NCBI RefSeq assembly: GCF_900113135.1
Contig: NZ_FOOH01000011.1
Span: 1 to 64,000, forward strand
Length of the DNA: 64,000 bases
Direction: 5' to 3'
Source of the DNA: Salegentibacter agarivorans
GTDB taxonomy: Bacteria; Bacteroidota; Bacteroidia; Flavobacteriales; Flavobacteriaceae
Part shown: positions 7,265 through 15,879 of the stretch, one piece after another
Position numbering within the stretch: position 1 is the stretch's first letter
Layout: each line of letters begins with the position of its first letter
Notes under the pieces: model-generated
Told to the model about the DNA's origin: nothing
Seen by the model: the letters and a program-made list of their open reading frames with translations, nothing else
The model's database searches: none
Translations under genes and position numbers: made by a program

Positions 7265-9535
7265 ATGAAAACATTAGCAATAATATTTTTGACACTAATC
7301 AGTTTTTCTGGCTTTGCCCAGCACGGAAAACTTTCGGGGGAAATTACTTCAGAAGGCAGTACTGTGGCTTTTGCAAATGTTTATATCAAAGCTTCCGCCC
7401 TTGGTACTACGGCCGATAAAGACGGTAAATTCCTATTGAAAAATATTCCGGCAGGGAATCATAGTATTGAGGTTAGCGCTATTGGTTTTAAAAAGTTTAG
7501 CCGTGATATTCTAATAAATGAAGGACAAAGCAAAACGCTTAATGTACAACTGGAGAAATCTTCTGAAGAACTTAATGAGGTCTTGATTGTAGATACACAA
7601 ACCGGGCTTACACGCCGCACGCCTTATAATGTGTCCAGTATAGATATGCAGGGCATTGAAAGCAAAGGAAACCCTAACGGGATGATGGGAAGTTTACGAG
7701 AAGTTCCCGGTGTTTATGGAGCAGAATTCGGCCAGGGTATAGTGAAACCTTTTATCCGCGGACTTGGATTTTCCAGGGTGGTTACTATTTACCAGGGAAA
7801 TAAGCTGGAAAATCATCAATGGGGCGCAGATCACGGCCTGGGAATTAACGATCTCGGCATTAAAAAAGTAGAAGTTATTAAAGGTCCTGCTTCAGTTTTA
7901 TATGGTTCCGGTGCTTTGGGCGGCGTTCTACTCACTCGGGATGACGAATTTTACAAAGAATCCCCAAGGTTTTCCGGAAATATTGGTGCCACTTTTAATA
8001 ATGTTTCCAACGGAATTCGCACCTATGCTTCTCTAGGGAAATCTTTTGAATATGGGATTTTTATAGCTACCGATCTTGCTTATGAGAATCACGCAGATTA
8101 TAAAAACGGGAATGGAAGATTAATTGGAAACAGCCGATTCAATACAAAGACACTTAGACTACACACCGGAATAGAAAAAGAAAACTTTCAGAATAAATTA
8201 TCATTTTCTTTTAATGATCAAAATTTAGGAATTATCCTGGATGAAGAAATGGAGGATTCAAAAAGCCTCGCCACCGGTCGAAATGACAGGGATATGCAAT
8301 TGCCGTTTCAGGAGGTAAAAGACTATTTGCTTTCTTATAATCAAACTACGCAACACGAGAATTTTGAGACCTCTCTACACCTTTCACACCACTCAAATAA
8401 TAGAAAGGAAGTGGAGCAGGATTTTGATCTTGTAGATCTTGGATTGCAGCAAAACCACAGCTTCTACAATGCAAGAATAACTTTTCCTAACGGAAAAATA
8501 AAGCATAGCCTGGGAACACAGGGAAGTTTTGTAAAAACCCAGAACATTAAAAATTCGCAGGAATTTCTAATTCCTGATGCCGAAATCTTTGAAAACGGAA
8601 TCTACTACCTGGCGAGTTTAGATATTGACAGTTGGTTTCTCCAGGGCGCCCTTCGTTACGATTATAGAAATGTTACCGCAGATGCCAGTTCAGAAGAACT
8701 AATTGCAGACGACTATATCCTTCCCGGGAATCCTCAAAATCGAAAACTTACCAGGACATTTAACGGATTTACCGGTTCTATTGGCGCCACTAAAAAATTT
8801 AACGCCAAGAATCAACTAAAGTTTAATTTTTCCACCGGTTTTAGAGCTCCAGATCTGGCTGAATTATTCTCTAACGGTCCACATCCCGGCACCAGCCGAT
8901 TTGAAAAGGGAAACGATCAATTTGGCAGGGAACAAAGCATACAGGCAGATTTAAGTTATACTTACCGCAACAACAGGTTTGAAAGTACTTTTTCAGCATT
9001 TGGTAGCCGGGTAAACAATTATATTTATTTCACCGCTACCGATGAAACATTGCCAGATGAAAACATGGAAATTTGGTCTTATCTCCAAACCGATGCTAAC
9101 TTATACGGATTTGAATTTGAGATAAAACATACCTGGCTTGACCAGCAACGCCTGGAAACAAAATTTTCAGGAGCTATTGTAAGGGCAGAAGATCTTAAAA
9201 ACGATAGAAATTTAAGTTTTATCCCACCGGATAATTTTAACCTGGAAGTTGGTTATTTCGGCTTAAATGATAGATCATTCTATGCTTTTTCAAAATTAAG
9301 AATGGTAAGCGACCAAAACAGGGCAGGTTTCAATGAAGAAACTACAGCCGGTTATTCATTGCTTAATTTAGGAATAAGTAAGAAATTTAATTTAGGAAAC
9401 GATGAGCTGGAGACGGGAATTACAGTTTATAACGCCTTAAATAAAAACTATGTAGACCATATGTCAATTTTAAGAGCGTTTAACGTGAGTAGCCCAGGCA
9501 GGAATTTTATGCTGAATTTGAAATATAAATTTTAA
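7265..9535 (+). CDS. TonB-dependent receptor, probably for a metal chelate or heme
   Basis: An outer-membrane active transporter of 756 residues. A signal peptide (residues 1-18, ending GFAQ) precedes a carboxypeptidase-regulatory-like domain at about 20-105, containing TTADKDGKFLLKNIPAG. The plug follows at about 115-225 (IKGPASVLYGSGALGGV), then the beta-barrel, ending in the aromatic LNLKYKF typical of outer-membrane insertion. The neighbours (feoAB, ZIP, DtxR-type regulator) suggest iron, zinc or manganese uptake. No SusD partner follows, so it is not a glycan receptor. Its stop overlaps that of the convergent TerB/J-domain gene. Confidence 0.92.
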   Translation: MKTLAIIFLTLISFSGFAQHGKLSGEITSEGSTVAFANVYIKASALGTTADKDGKFLLKNIPAGNHSIEVSAIGFKKFSRDILINEGQSKTLNVQLEKSSEELNEVLIVDTQTGLTRRTPYNVSSIDMQGIESKGNPNGMMGSLREVPGVYGAEFGQGIVKPFIRGLGFSRVVTIYQGNKLENHQWGADHGLGINDLGIKKVEVIKGPASVLYGSGALGGVLLTRDDEFYKESPRFSGNIGATFNNVSNGIRTYASLGKSFEYGIFIATDLAYENHADYKNGNGRLIGNSRFNTKTLRLHTGIEKENFQNKLSFSFNDQNLGIILDEEMEDSKSLATGRNDRDMQLPFQEVKDYLLSYNQTTQHENFETSLHLSHHSNNRKEVEQDFDLVDLGLQQNHSFYNARITFPNGKIKHSLGTQGSFVKTQNIKNSQEFLIPDAEIFENGIYYLASLDIDSWFLQGALRYDYRNVTADASSEELIADDYILPGNPQNRKLTRTFNGFTGSIGATKKFNAKNQLKFNFSTGFRAPDLAELFSNGPHPGTSRFEKGNDQFGREQSIQADLSYTYRNNRFESTFSAFGSRVNNYIYFTATDETLPDENMEIWSYLQTDANLYGFEFEIKHTWLDQQRLETKFSGAIVRAEDLKNDRNLSFIPPDNFNLEVGYFGLNDRSFYAFSKLRMVSDQNRAGFNEETTAGYSLLNLGISKKFNLGNDELETGITVYNALNKNYVDHMSILRAFNVSSPGRNFMLNLKYKF

Positions 9536-10266
9536 ATTCCGCGTTCTTTTTGAATTTGTTCGTAAGCTTCCTGCACTTTATTAAATTTTTCCTGCGCTCC
9601 TTTTCTATAAGCTTCGTCCATATGGCCTAATTTATCGGGATGATATTTTTTAACCATATTTCTGTATGCTTTTTTAACCTCAGCATCAGTAGCCGATTTT
9701 TCAATTTCAAGGATTTTATAAGCATTATCGGCAGATTTAAAGAACATAGCTTTTAAGCTTTCAAAATCCATTCGGCCAATTCTAAGATAGCCGGCAATTT
9801 CCTGGATTACGCGAGCTTCAGCTTCACTAACACGGCCATCGGCTTGCGCTATTCCGAAGAGAAAGTGAATTATTTGCAAACGTGCAGGATACTTTGTTCT
9901 GGCAGCCAAATATTGTGAAATTCTTGATGCTGAAATTTCACGATTTTTAATTAATTCATTAAAAGTTCTAAATGTTGCATTGGCACGTTCTTTCCCATAG
10001 GCCTGCACAAAATAGGAGCGTACATAATCCATTTCAGACTGTGAAACCTGTCCATCTGCCTTAATTACCAGGGAACATAGGGAGAGTAAATTTAGTTCAA
10101 AATCCCCGGGAGATACAGTTTGATCTTGCTGCCCGAACATTTGCTTAAAGGCTCCACCACTTCCCTTGGTCCAGTTATCTATTAACGTTCCTATTATAAA
10201 ACCTAAAATGGCTCCCGGAAACCGGAAATACATATAGCCAATCACGGCTGCAATCCATTTAAACAT
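9532..10266 (-). CDS. TerB-like and DnaJ domain protein (DjlA-like)
   Basis: A membrane-anchored co-chaperone. An N-terminal hydrophobic glycine-rich segment (about residues 1-30) is followed by a TerB-like helical domain at about 55-165 (LCSLVIKADGQVSQSE, GIAQADGRVSEAE, both with acidic DG turns). A C-terminal J-domain at about 185-244 carries the HPDK tripeptide that stimulates DnaK ATPase. This order is that of E. coli DjlA. Nothing nearby indicates its client. Confidence 0.88.
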   Translation of the reverse strand: MFKWIAAVIGYMYFRFPGAILGFIIGTLIDNWTKGSGGAFKQMFGQQDQTVSPGDFELNLLSLCSLVIKADGQVSQSEMDYVRSYFVQAYGKERANATFRTFNELIKNREISASRISQYLAARTKYPARLQIIHFLFGIAQADGRVSEAEARVIQEIAGYLRIGRMDFESLKAMFFKSADNAYKILEIEKSATDAEVKKAYRNMVKKYHPDKLGHMDEAYRKGAQEKFNKVQEAYEQIQKERGI

Positions 10267-10288
10267 GAAGAAAATTTTAAATAAGCGG

Positions 10289-10296
10289 CAAAGATA
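10289..10296 (-). promoter_or_regulatory. -7 element of the TerB/J-domain gene
   Basis: Minus strand TATCTTTG fits TAnnTTTG and lies 23 bases upstream of the ATG at 10266. Confidence 0.55.
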
Positions 10297-10441
10297 CCAT
10301 TTTACTCATTAAATGAGATTTATTTGCTTAAAGCCTTCACTCAAAATTCAAATCAATTCTAAGTACAAACGAGCTTAGATTCATCAATTTAGCCTATTAG
10401 CACATAATTAATTGAAATATGGGCAGCTGAAGTTAATTTGG

Positions 10442-10449
10442 TATCTTTG
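10442..10449 (+). promoter_or_regulatory. -7 element of the bacilliredoxin gene
   Basis: TATCTTTG fits TAnnTTTG and lies 36 bases upstream of the ATG at 10485. Confidence 0.55.
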
Positions 10450-10484
10450 TAACTTACTAAAGTTTAATACAAAAAAACAAATAT

Positions 10485-10895
10485 ATGTATCCAGCAGATT
10501 TAGTAAAACCTATGCGTGAAGACCTTACCAGCATTGGTTTTGAAGAATTACACAGTGTAGAAGATGTAGAGAACGCAATGAAGAAAGATGGAACTACCCT
10601 GGTAGTTGTAAATTCAGTTTGTGGATGTGCTGCGGCCAATGCAAGACCAGGCGCCAGAATTTCTTTACAAAATGCAAAAAAACCTGATAATCTGGTAACA
10701 GTTTTTGCAGGTGTAGATAAAGAAGCTACCGAAAAGGCTCGTAGTTTAATGGTTCCTTTTCCTCCATCTTCACCTTCTATGGCACTTTTTAAAGATGGTG
10801 AATTAGTACACATGTTAGAGCGTCACCACATTGAAGGCCGCCCGGCTGAAATGATTGCTGAAAACCTTATTGGAGCTTATAACGAGTTTTGTTAA
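10485..10895 (+). CDS. BrxA/BrxB family bacilliredoxin
   Basis: This small thioredoxin-fold protein removes bacillithiol or similar mixed disulfides from proteins. The family motif CGC is at residues 46-48 in VVNSVCGCAAANARPG. The length of 136 residues and the ending around MLERHHIEGRPAEMIAENL match the YphP/YqiW family. It stands alone with its own promoter and a hairpin downstream. Confidence 0.9.
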   Translation: MYPADLVKPMREDLTSIGFEELHSVEDVENAMKKDGTTLVVVNSVCGCAAANARPGARISLQNAKKPDNLVTVFAGVDKEATEKARSLMVPFPPSSPSMALFKDGELVHMLERHHIEGRPAEMIAENLIGAYNEFC

Positions 10896-10922
10896 GCAGC
10901 GATCTAGTATAATAAATTATTG

Positions 10923-11044
10923 AAAAAAGGTCTGAAAGAGCTTTAAGAACGTCATTCTGAAATAAATTTAGGATCTAACTTATAATTAGGTTAGAAGCTG
11001 AAACAAGTTCAGCTTGACGAAAAGTGATCTTTCAGACCTTTTTT
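10923..11044. terminator. Long terminator-like hairpin with a REP-like element in its loop
   Basis: A perfect 17-bp inverted repeat (10923-10939 with 11028-11044) begins with A residues and ends in TTTTTT, so it can end transcription in either direction. Its loop holds a 70-base element (10950-11019) with inverted ends CGTCA/TGACG that recurs at 11882-11968 and in part at 59156-59180. Confidence 0.7.
10950..11019. repeat. REP-like dispersed element, copy 1
   Basis: The element begins CGTCATTCTGAA and ends AGTTCAGCTTGACG, with inverted termini. The right part (AGAAGCTGAAACAAGTTCAG) is shared closely with copies at 11882-11968 and 59156-59180. No ORF is present. This type of short palindromic repeat is common between flavobacterial genes. 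Confidence 0.75.
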
Positions 11045-11115
11045 ATTTCCCTTTCCCCCATTAGTATTTGTAGGTTTTCGGCTTAAATACTTAATTTAGC
11101 CGCATAATCTAAGTG

Positions 11116-11847
11116 ATGAAAAAAATACTTTCATACCCCTTATCGGTTTTATTCTATTTTTTCTTTTTTTTAAACCTACTGGTTTTTCATCCCATCCAAT
11201 GGTTGTGCTTAAAACTTGGTGGCTACCAGCCGCATAAAAAAAGTGTAGATATCTTTAATTTCTTTTTAATGCGTTGCTTAAATATTCTGGGCACACGTTT
11301 TACTATAGAAAACCCCCACGATATTCCAATAGAAAAACCCTGCATTTTCGTCGCTAACCACCAGGGAATGTATGATATTCCCCCAATAATCTGGTATTTA
11401 AGAAAACACCATCCAAAATTTGTAAGCAAAAAAGAATTGGGAAAAGGAATTCCAAGTATCTCTTTTAATTTACGGCACGGAGGTTCGGTATTGATAGACA
11501 GAAAAAATCCCAGGGAATCGCTTATTAAAATGGCGAAATTTGCCAAATACCTCAACAAGACAAACCGTTCTGCGGTAATTTTTCCAGAAGGAACCCGCAG
11601 CCGAACCGGGGCACCAAAAAAGTTTGCCAAAAGCGGAATGCAAATGCTTTTTAAACAAATGCCAGAAGCTTTAATAGTTCCCATAACCATCAATAATTCC
11701 TGGAAACTCTTTAAATACGGTAATTTCCCTATGGAACCGGGCGTCCATATTAAACTGAAAGTTCACGAACCTATTGCCGTAACATCAGACGATCCCGAAG
11801 GTTTGGTTGCCAAAGTAGAACGAACTATTATTGCTGATATTAAATAA
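11116..11847 (+). CDS. plsC: 1-acyl-sn-glycerol-3-phosphate acyltransferase
   Basis: This membrane enzyme makes phosphatidic acid by adding the second acyl chain. The catalytic NHxxxxD motif is NHQGMYD (His82, Asp87), and the glycerol-phosphate site is FPEGTRSRTG. A hydrophobic N-terminus (about residues 6-33) anchors it. The ATG at 11116 is preferred to the GTG one codon earlier. A second, paralogous PlsC lies at 49864-50616. Confidence 0.9.
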   Translation: MKKILSYPLSVLFYFFFFLNLLVFHPIQWLCLKLGGYQPHKKSVDIFNFFLMRCLNILGTRFTIENPHDIPIEKPCIFVANHQGMYDIPPIIWYLRKHHPKFVSKKELGKGIPSISFNLRHGGSVLIDRKNPRESLIKMAKFAKYLNKTNRSAVIFPEGTRSRTGAPKKFAKSGMQMLFKQMPEALIVPITINNSWKLFKYGNFPMEPGVHIKLKVHEPIAVTSDDPEGLVAKVERTIIADIK

Positions 11848-11881
11848 ATATAAAAAATAACCGCCTGTAGGTATATTAAAG

Positions 11882-11968
11882 CGTCATCCTGAATTTATTT
11901 CAGAGCCTGCTCCGAAATTTATTCGGAGATCTAAAATCCTTAGAAGCTGAAACGAGTTCAGCTTGACG
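11882..11968. repeat. REP-like dispersed element, copy 2
   Basis: Inverted ends CGTCA and TGACG enclose 87 bases. The inner part includes a short imperfect palindrome around CTCCGAAATTTATTCGGAG. The right third matches copy 1 nearly base for base. It fills most of the 156-base gap before the HD-domain gene. Confidence 0.75.
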
Positions 11969-12003
11969 AAGCGACACTTCCAAAAATATTCTTTGATTTA
12001 AAT

Positions 12004-12657
12004 ATGAATAAACCCCAGATATTAAAAAACACTGAAGCCTTCGTAAAAGAAACCCTTAAAAATGCTGAAGGCGGTCACGACTGGTTTCATATTCAGCGGG
12101 TTTGGAATAATGCGAAACTGATTGCAAAAAATGAAAATGCGGATCTTTTTATCGTAGAATTAGGCGCTTTGCTTCACGATATAGCCGATTCAAAATTTCA
12201 TAATGGCGATGAAAGTGTGGGTCCAAAAGTGGCTTCAGAATTTCTTCAGAAACAAGAGGTTTCAGGTGAAATTATTAATCACGTAGTGAAGATTATAGAA
12301 AATGTATCTTTTAAAGGCGGAAATATTCAGCAGGAATTTAATTCTATAGAGTTGGAAATAGTTCAGGATGCCGACAGATTAGATGCGCTGGGTGCAATAG
12401 GTATTGCCAGAACCTTTAATTACGGCGGCTTTAAAGGCCGTGCCCTTTATGATCCTGAAATTGAACCCGATTTAAATATGACCAAAGAAGAATACAAAGC
12501 TTCTACCGCACCAACAATTAATCATTTTTACGAAAAGTTGCTTTTACTAAAAGACCGAATGAATACTAAAACAGGAAAGGAGATTGCCAAAAGGCGCCAT
12601 GAATTTATGGAACTTTATCTGGAGCAATTTTATGCAGAGTGGGAAGGCTCAAAATAA
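12004..12657 (+). CDS. HD domain phosphohydrolase
   Basis: A metal-dependent phosphohydrolase of the YedJ-like HD family, 217 residues. The conserved residues are visible: His29 in GGHDWFHIQRVW, the HD pair His58-Asp59 in GALLHDIADSK, and the distal Asp in QDADRLDALGAIG. The C-terminus is helical. Substrate is unknown; nucleotides are usual for the family. A hairpin separates it from the convergent peptidase. Confidence 0.85.
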   Translation: MNKPQILKNTEAFVKETLKNAEGGHDWFHIQRVWNNAKLIAKNENADLFIVELGALLHDIADSKFHNGDESVGPKVASEFLQKQEVSGEIINHVVKIIENVSFKGGNIQQEFNSIELEIVQDADRLDALGAIGIARTFNYGGFKGRALYDPEIEPDLNMTKEEYKASTAPTINHFYEKLLLLKDRMNTKTGKEIAKRRHEFMELYLEQFYAEWEGSK

Positions 12658-12658
12658 T

Positions 12659-12687
12659 AAAGGCCAGTGCAAATTGGACCAGCCTTT
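12659..12687. terminator. Bidirectional terminator between HD and S9 peptidase genes
   Basis: The stem AAAGGC/GCCTTT with an inner pairing tract lies between two convergent genes, flanked by A and T residues on either side. The tail is short, so strength is uncertain. Confidence 0.55.
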
Positions 12688-12707
12688 TAATTTAACTGTA
12701 CGAATAA

Positions 12708-15005
12708 CTAGCCTTTAACCGGCTCTGCTTGTTCTACTTTAAGATGTTCTGCAAAAAAGCCCATCATAACTTTATACAGGTCCAATCGGTTTTCTTCTTT
12801 ACCGAAGCCATGTCCTTCATCATATTTCACCATATAAGGAACCTCTACACCTTTTTCTCTAAGGGTTTCCACAATTTGATCAGCCTCGTTTATATTTACA
12901 CGAGGATCGTTGGCTCCCTGCACCACTAACAAAGGATTCTTTATTTTATCTACATGCAATGCCGGAGAAATTTCGTCCATAATTTCTTTTTCTTCCGGAA
13001 TACCTGGATTGTACCATATTTTATACAATAACTCGCGGTATTTTTCCCAGTAGGGTGGAATAGTTTCCATAAAGGTGTTTAAGTTGCTAACTCCAACATA
13101 ATCTACACCACAGGCATATTTATCGGGTGTTTTCGTCATTCCGCGCAATACAGCATAACCACCGTGACTACCGCCATAAATCGCCACACGGTCTTTGTCT
13201 ACCCAACCTTGTTCTACCACATAATCTATCCCGTCTTCTACATCGTCCATGGCTTTACGACCTATCTGCCCAAAGCCGGCTTTTAAAAACTTCTTCCCAT
13301 AGCCCCCGGAAATTCTGAAATTAACGTGTAAAGTTGCATACCCACGACTTGCAAACAATTGTGCTTCAGGGTTAAAACCCCAGCTATCACGAATTCCTTG
13401 CGGCCCGCCGTGCGGATTTACAATCAAAGGTACACGTAATCCTTCTTTATATTCGTTGGGTAGTGTAATATATCCATGAAGCGTTAACCCATCCCGACTT
13501 GTAAAGCTAATAGGCTTCATGCTTGCCATATCTTCAGCTTTTAACTGTGGCAACAATTTATATAATAAGGTCACACTATCTTTCTCTACATCGTATAGAT
13601 AGTATTCACCCACAATTTTATCGCTGGTAACCGCAACCATATATTGCGACTCATCATCGGTTTTTCCAACAGTGAAAAACTGCTTATCGCCAAATTCTTT
13701 TTGTAAACGTTTATAGATTTTCTTATAAGTCTCACTTACCGGAACAACCACTGTTTTTTCTCCTGTATAGCTAAAATAATCTATTTCATAATTGCGTTTT
13801 CTGGAAAGCGAGATACCCGAAACATCAAAAGTATCATTACTGAAAACAGTTTTTATCTTTTTGTCCTTCTTTAAATCGTAAAGTTGAATCTCTATTTTAT
13901 CATCTTCAAGATTAGAAACCACATAAGCATCGTCTGGATTTTCAGTATTCGGGTTGAAAGAAGAAATGCCAAAGGTATCACCAAACTCGGTAAGTTTCAC
14001 CCGTTTAAATTCGCCGTCAATCTTATAAAGCAGCTCTGTATTTACACCATCCACAATTCTTGTAATAGCTCGCAAGTTGCCTTTACGATCAAAATTGTAT
14101 CCAGCAACCGGTGGGTCCCCATCTTGTACAGTGTACAATTTGGTAACCTCGCCCGTATTTATATTAAGACGATACGGCTCTTCCTGTTGCAAATTGTCCT
14201 TATTCATCTGCACAATCACGTGGTTTTCGTCTTCTTTTAAAGACTCTATTATATTAACCCTTACTCCCTCAAAAGGTGTAAGCTCCTTACCATTTTCGCC
14301 AGTAACATCTACCCCGAATACGTGATAGTTTTCATTACCTCCTTTATCCTGAAGGTATAAAATACGTTCATTGTTTGCCCAGGAAAAGCCACGAATTAAG
14401 TCTTCCTCTTGTTTTTTCAGAAGGGTTTCTTTTTGGGTTGCAGTTTCCTTTAAATACAGGTCGCGCTCACCGGTTTTTCTTCGCTTCATATATGCTATGT
14501 ATTTTCCGTCTGAAGATAGCTGAAACGAAAAGGCTTCGGGGGTTGTAAAATAATCTTCTACTGAGTATTTGTAATCTCCAGTTTCTTTCGCAGCGAGTTT
14601 ATCTAATTCGGCATCGGTAGATGGCAATGCAATGTTTCCTGGTTTTTTCTTCACAGTTTTCTTCAATATTAGCGGGTATTCTTTGCCCATTTGTTTGTAA
14701 GTCCCTTCAATACAATCATCGGTTAATGTGCCTGTATAGGTCATTTGCATTTTGGCCGATTTAATGGTTAGGGTATCGTCTTGCAAAACTACCGAATCCA
14801 GTTCGATTCCTGAAGCTCTCTGGGCAGGAACATCCAGGGTGGCTTCACATCTATCTTCACCCGATGAAATATTAAAAATTAACTCCAGTTGCATGCCCTG
14901 TACATCAAGGTTGCCACTATAGGATCCATACAAATCCTGAGCTTTTATAGAGCCTCCTATCAACAATAAGGCTATTACGAATGGGAATTTTAAAAGTGTT
15001 TTCAT
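12708..15005 (-). CDS. S9 family prolyl oligopeptidase with signal peptide
   Basis: A secreted or periplasmic serine peptidase. A signal peptide (residues 1-22, ending SIKAQ) is followed by an extra beta-rich domain at about 24-115, then a beta-propeller made of repeated blades such as FSWANNERILYLQDKG. The C-terminal alpha/beta hydrolase domain starts near residue 510 and carries the nucleophile Ser613 in GGSHGGY, an Asp in GANDPRV and the catalytic His in DEGHGF. The 765-residue length exceeds that of simple S9 enzymes because of the N-terminal extra domain. Confidence 0.92.
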   Translation of the reverse strand: MKTLLKFPFVIALLLIGGSIKAQDLYGSYSGNLDVQGMQLELIFNISSGEDRCEATLDVPAQRASGIELDSVVLQDDTLTIKSAKMQMTYTGTLTDDCIEGTYKQMGKEYPLILKKTVKKKPGNIALPSTDAELDKLAAKETGDYKYSVEDYFTTPEAFSFQLSSDGKYIAYMKRRKTGERDLYLKETATQKETLLKKQEEDLIRGFSWANNERILYLQDKGGNENYHVFGVDVTGENGKELTPFEGVRVNIIESLKEDENHVIVQMNKDNLQQEEPYRLNINTGEVTKLYTVQDGDPPVAGYNFDRKGNLRAITRIVDGVNTELLYKIDGEFKRVKLTEFGDTFGISSFNPNTENPDDAYVVSNLEDDKIEIQLYDLKKDKKIKTVFSNDTFDVSGISLSRKRNYEIDYFSYTGEKTVVVPVSETYKKIYKRLQKEFGDKQFFTVGKTDDESQYMVAVTSDKIVGEYYLYDVEKDSVTLLYKLLPQLKAEDMASMKPISFTSRDGLTLHGYITLPNEYKEGLRVPLIVNPHGGPQGIRDSWGFNPEAQLFASRGYATLHVNFRISGGYGKKFLKAGFGQIGRKAMDDVEDGIDYVVEQGWVDKDRVAIYGGSHGGYAVLRGMTKTPDKYACGVDYVGVSNLNTFMETIPPYWEKYRELLYKIWYNPGIPEEKEIMDEISPALHVDKIKNPLLVVQGANDPRVNINEADQIVETLREKGVEVPYMVKYDEGHGFGKEENRLDLYKVMMGFFAEHLKVEQAEPVKG

Positions 15006-15015
15006 AATTTTTGGT

Positions 15016-15114
15016 TTAGAATATTAGTTGTACGATTAGATAAATTGTAACACCTATTAAGATGCCGATAGCAAATTTTATAAGTTTAATGCGTTTTGTA
15101 GTGGAATTTTTCAC
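15016..15114 (-). CDS. Possible tiny membrane protein (32 residues)
   Basis: A GTG start opens a 32-codon frame with a basic N-terminus (KNSTTKRIKLIK) and a single hydrophobic helix (FAIGILIGVTIYLIVQLIF) that ends the protein. The composition is that of a genuine one-helix membrane peptide, not random AT-rich sequence. It starts two bases after the stop of another candidate tiny membrane ORF. No function is known and expression is unproven. Confidence 0.4.
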   Translation of the reverse strand: MKNSTTKRIKLIKFAIGILIGVTIYLIVQLIF

Positions 15115-15116
15115 GA

Positions 15117-15214
15117 TTAATGATTTTGTAAATGAATATATTGGGTGACAAATATGTAGGCTATAAAGGCAAAGGCTATGAGCCATAAAATTGATTACTT
15201 TTTGAAGTATTCAT
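15117..15214 (-). pseudogene. Possible tiny membrane ORF, frameshifted
   Basis: An ATG at 15214 gives MNTSKSNQ and then runs into a stop. One frame over, the DNA encodes a clean membrane helix (LWLIAFAFIAYIFVTQY) ending IHLQNH and a stop at 15117. A single-base indel would join them into a peptide of about 32 residues, much like the neighbour at 15016. This is tentative. Confidence 0.25.
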
Positions 15215-15250
15215 TGCAGTAGTTTTTAGTTTATCTTGAGTGTTTGTAGC

Positions 15251-15667
15251 TTACAGGATATTTCCATCTTTAATTTTTACAGTTTTAGTTCTGCCTTTTG
15301 ACTTAAAATTAAAAGTGATAAAATCCACCGATTTAAAATTTTGAACGTCTTTTTTCAGAATACGGTTTAATCGGTTTGCTTCCTTTTCTGCAGAAGAAGA
15401 ATAAGAGGGATTTATTAATGTGATGCCTAATTTTGAATTACTGAAACCGTCTAGTTTATTGAATTGAATTCCAATGGCGCGATCTTCTACTATTACACTT
15501 TCACAATTACAGTTTTGCTGAAGACTCTTTTCAATAGAATTCACTAAACTCCCATTGGATTTGACCATTTTCCCAATTCCAAAACCAAAGGAAATACCTA
15601 TAATAAACCCCAGGATTATTTTTAACACTAATCCTTTCTTTCGTTTTTTCTCATTCTGTATTTTCAT
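15251..15667 (-). CDS. Membrane-anchored protein of unknown function
   Basis: I do not recognise this 138-residue protein. A very basic N-terminus (KKRKKG) leads into one membrane helix at about residues 12-32, rich in glycine. The remaining 100 residues are predicted to lie outside the cytoplasm and contain a CNC pair and a mixed alpha/beta pattern. There is no close operon partner: about 210 bases of AT-rich sequence with nothing recognisable lie between it and the next gene. Confidence 0.6.
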   Translation of the reverse strand: MKIQNEKKRKKGLVLKIILGFIIGISFGFGIGKMVKSNGSLVNSIEKSLQQNCNCESVIVEDRAIGIQFNKLDGFSNSKLGITLINPSYSSSAEKEANRLNRILKKDVQNFKSVDFITFNFKSKGRTKTVKIKDGNIL

Positions 15668-15879
15668 AATAACGCTTTTATATGGTTAACTTCTGAAACC
15701 AAATTTGCATCACAAAAACTCAATAAAAAAGAAAAGGAAACCCAGTTTTAGAAAATTAGGGCACAAGAAAAATTACGTTAAACACTGCAAAGAAAAGGAT
15801 TAAAAAGAAAATAGATTACTTTCAAAAATTGAAATTATACTAAACCTATATTTATAAATTTAGGGTGCCAACGGGAATT

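Noticed and set aside
7265-9535. SusC-type polysaccharide utilisation locus
   Set aside because: No SusD gene or glycoside hydrolase is nearby; the context is metal uptake.
10950-11968. Insertion sequence remnant
   Set aside because: The repeated unit is under 90 bases with short inverted ends and no transposase fragment; it fits a REP-like element better.
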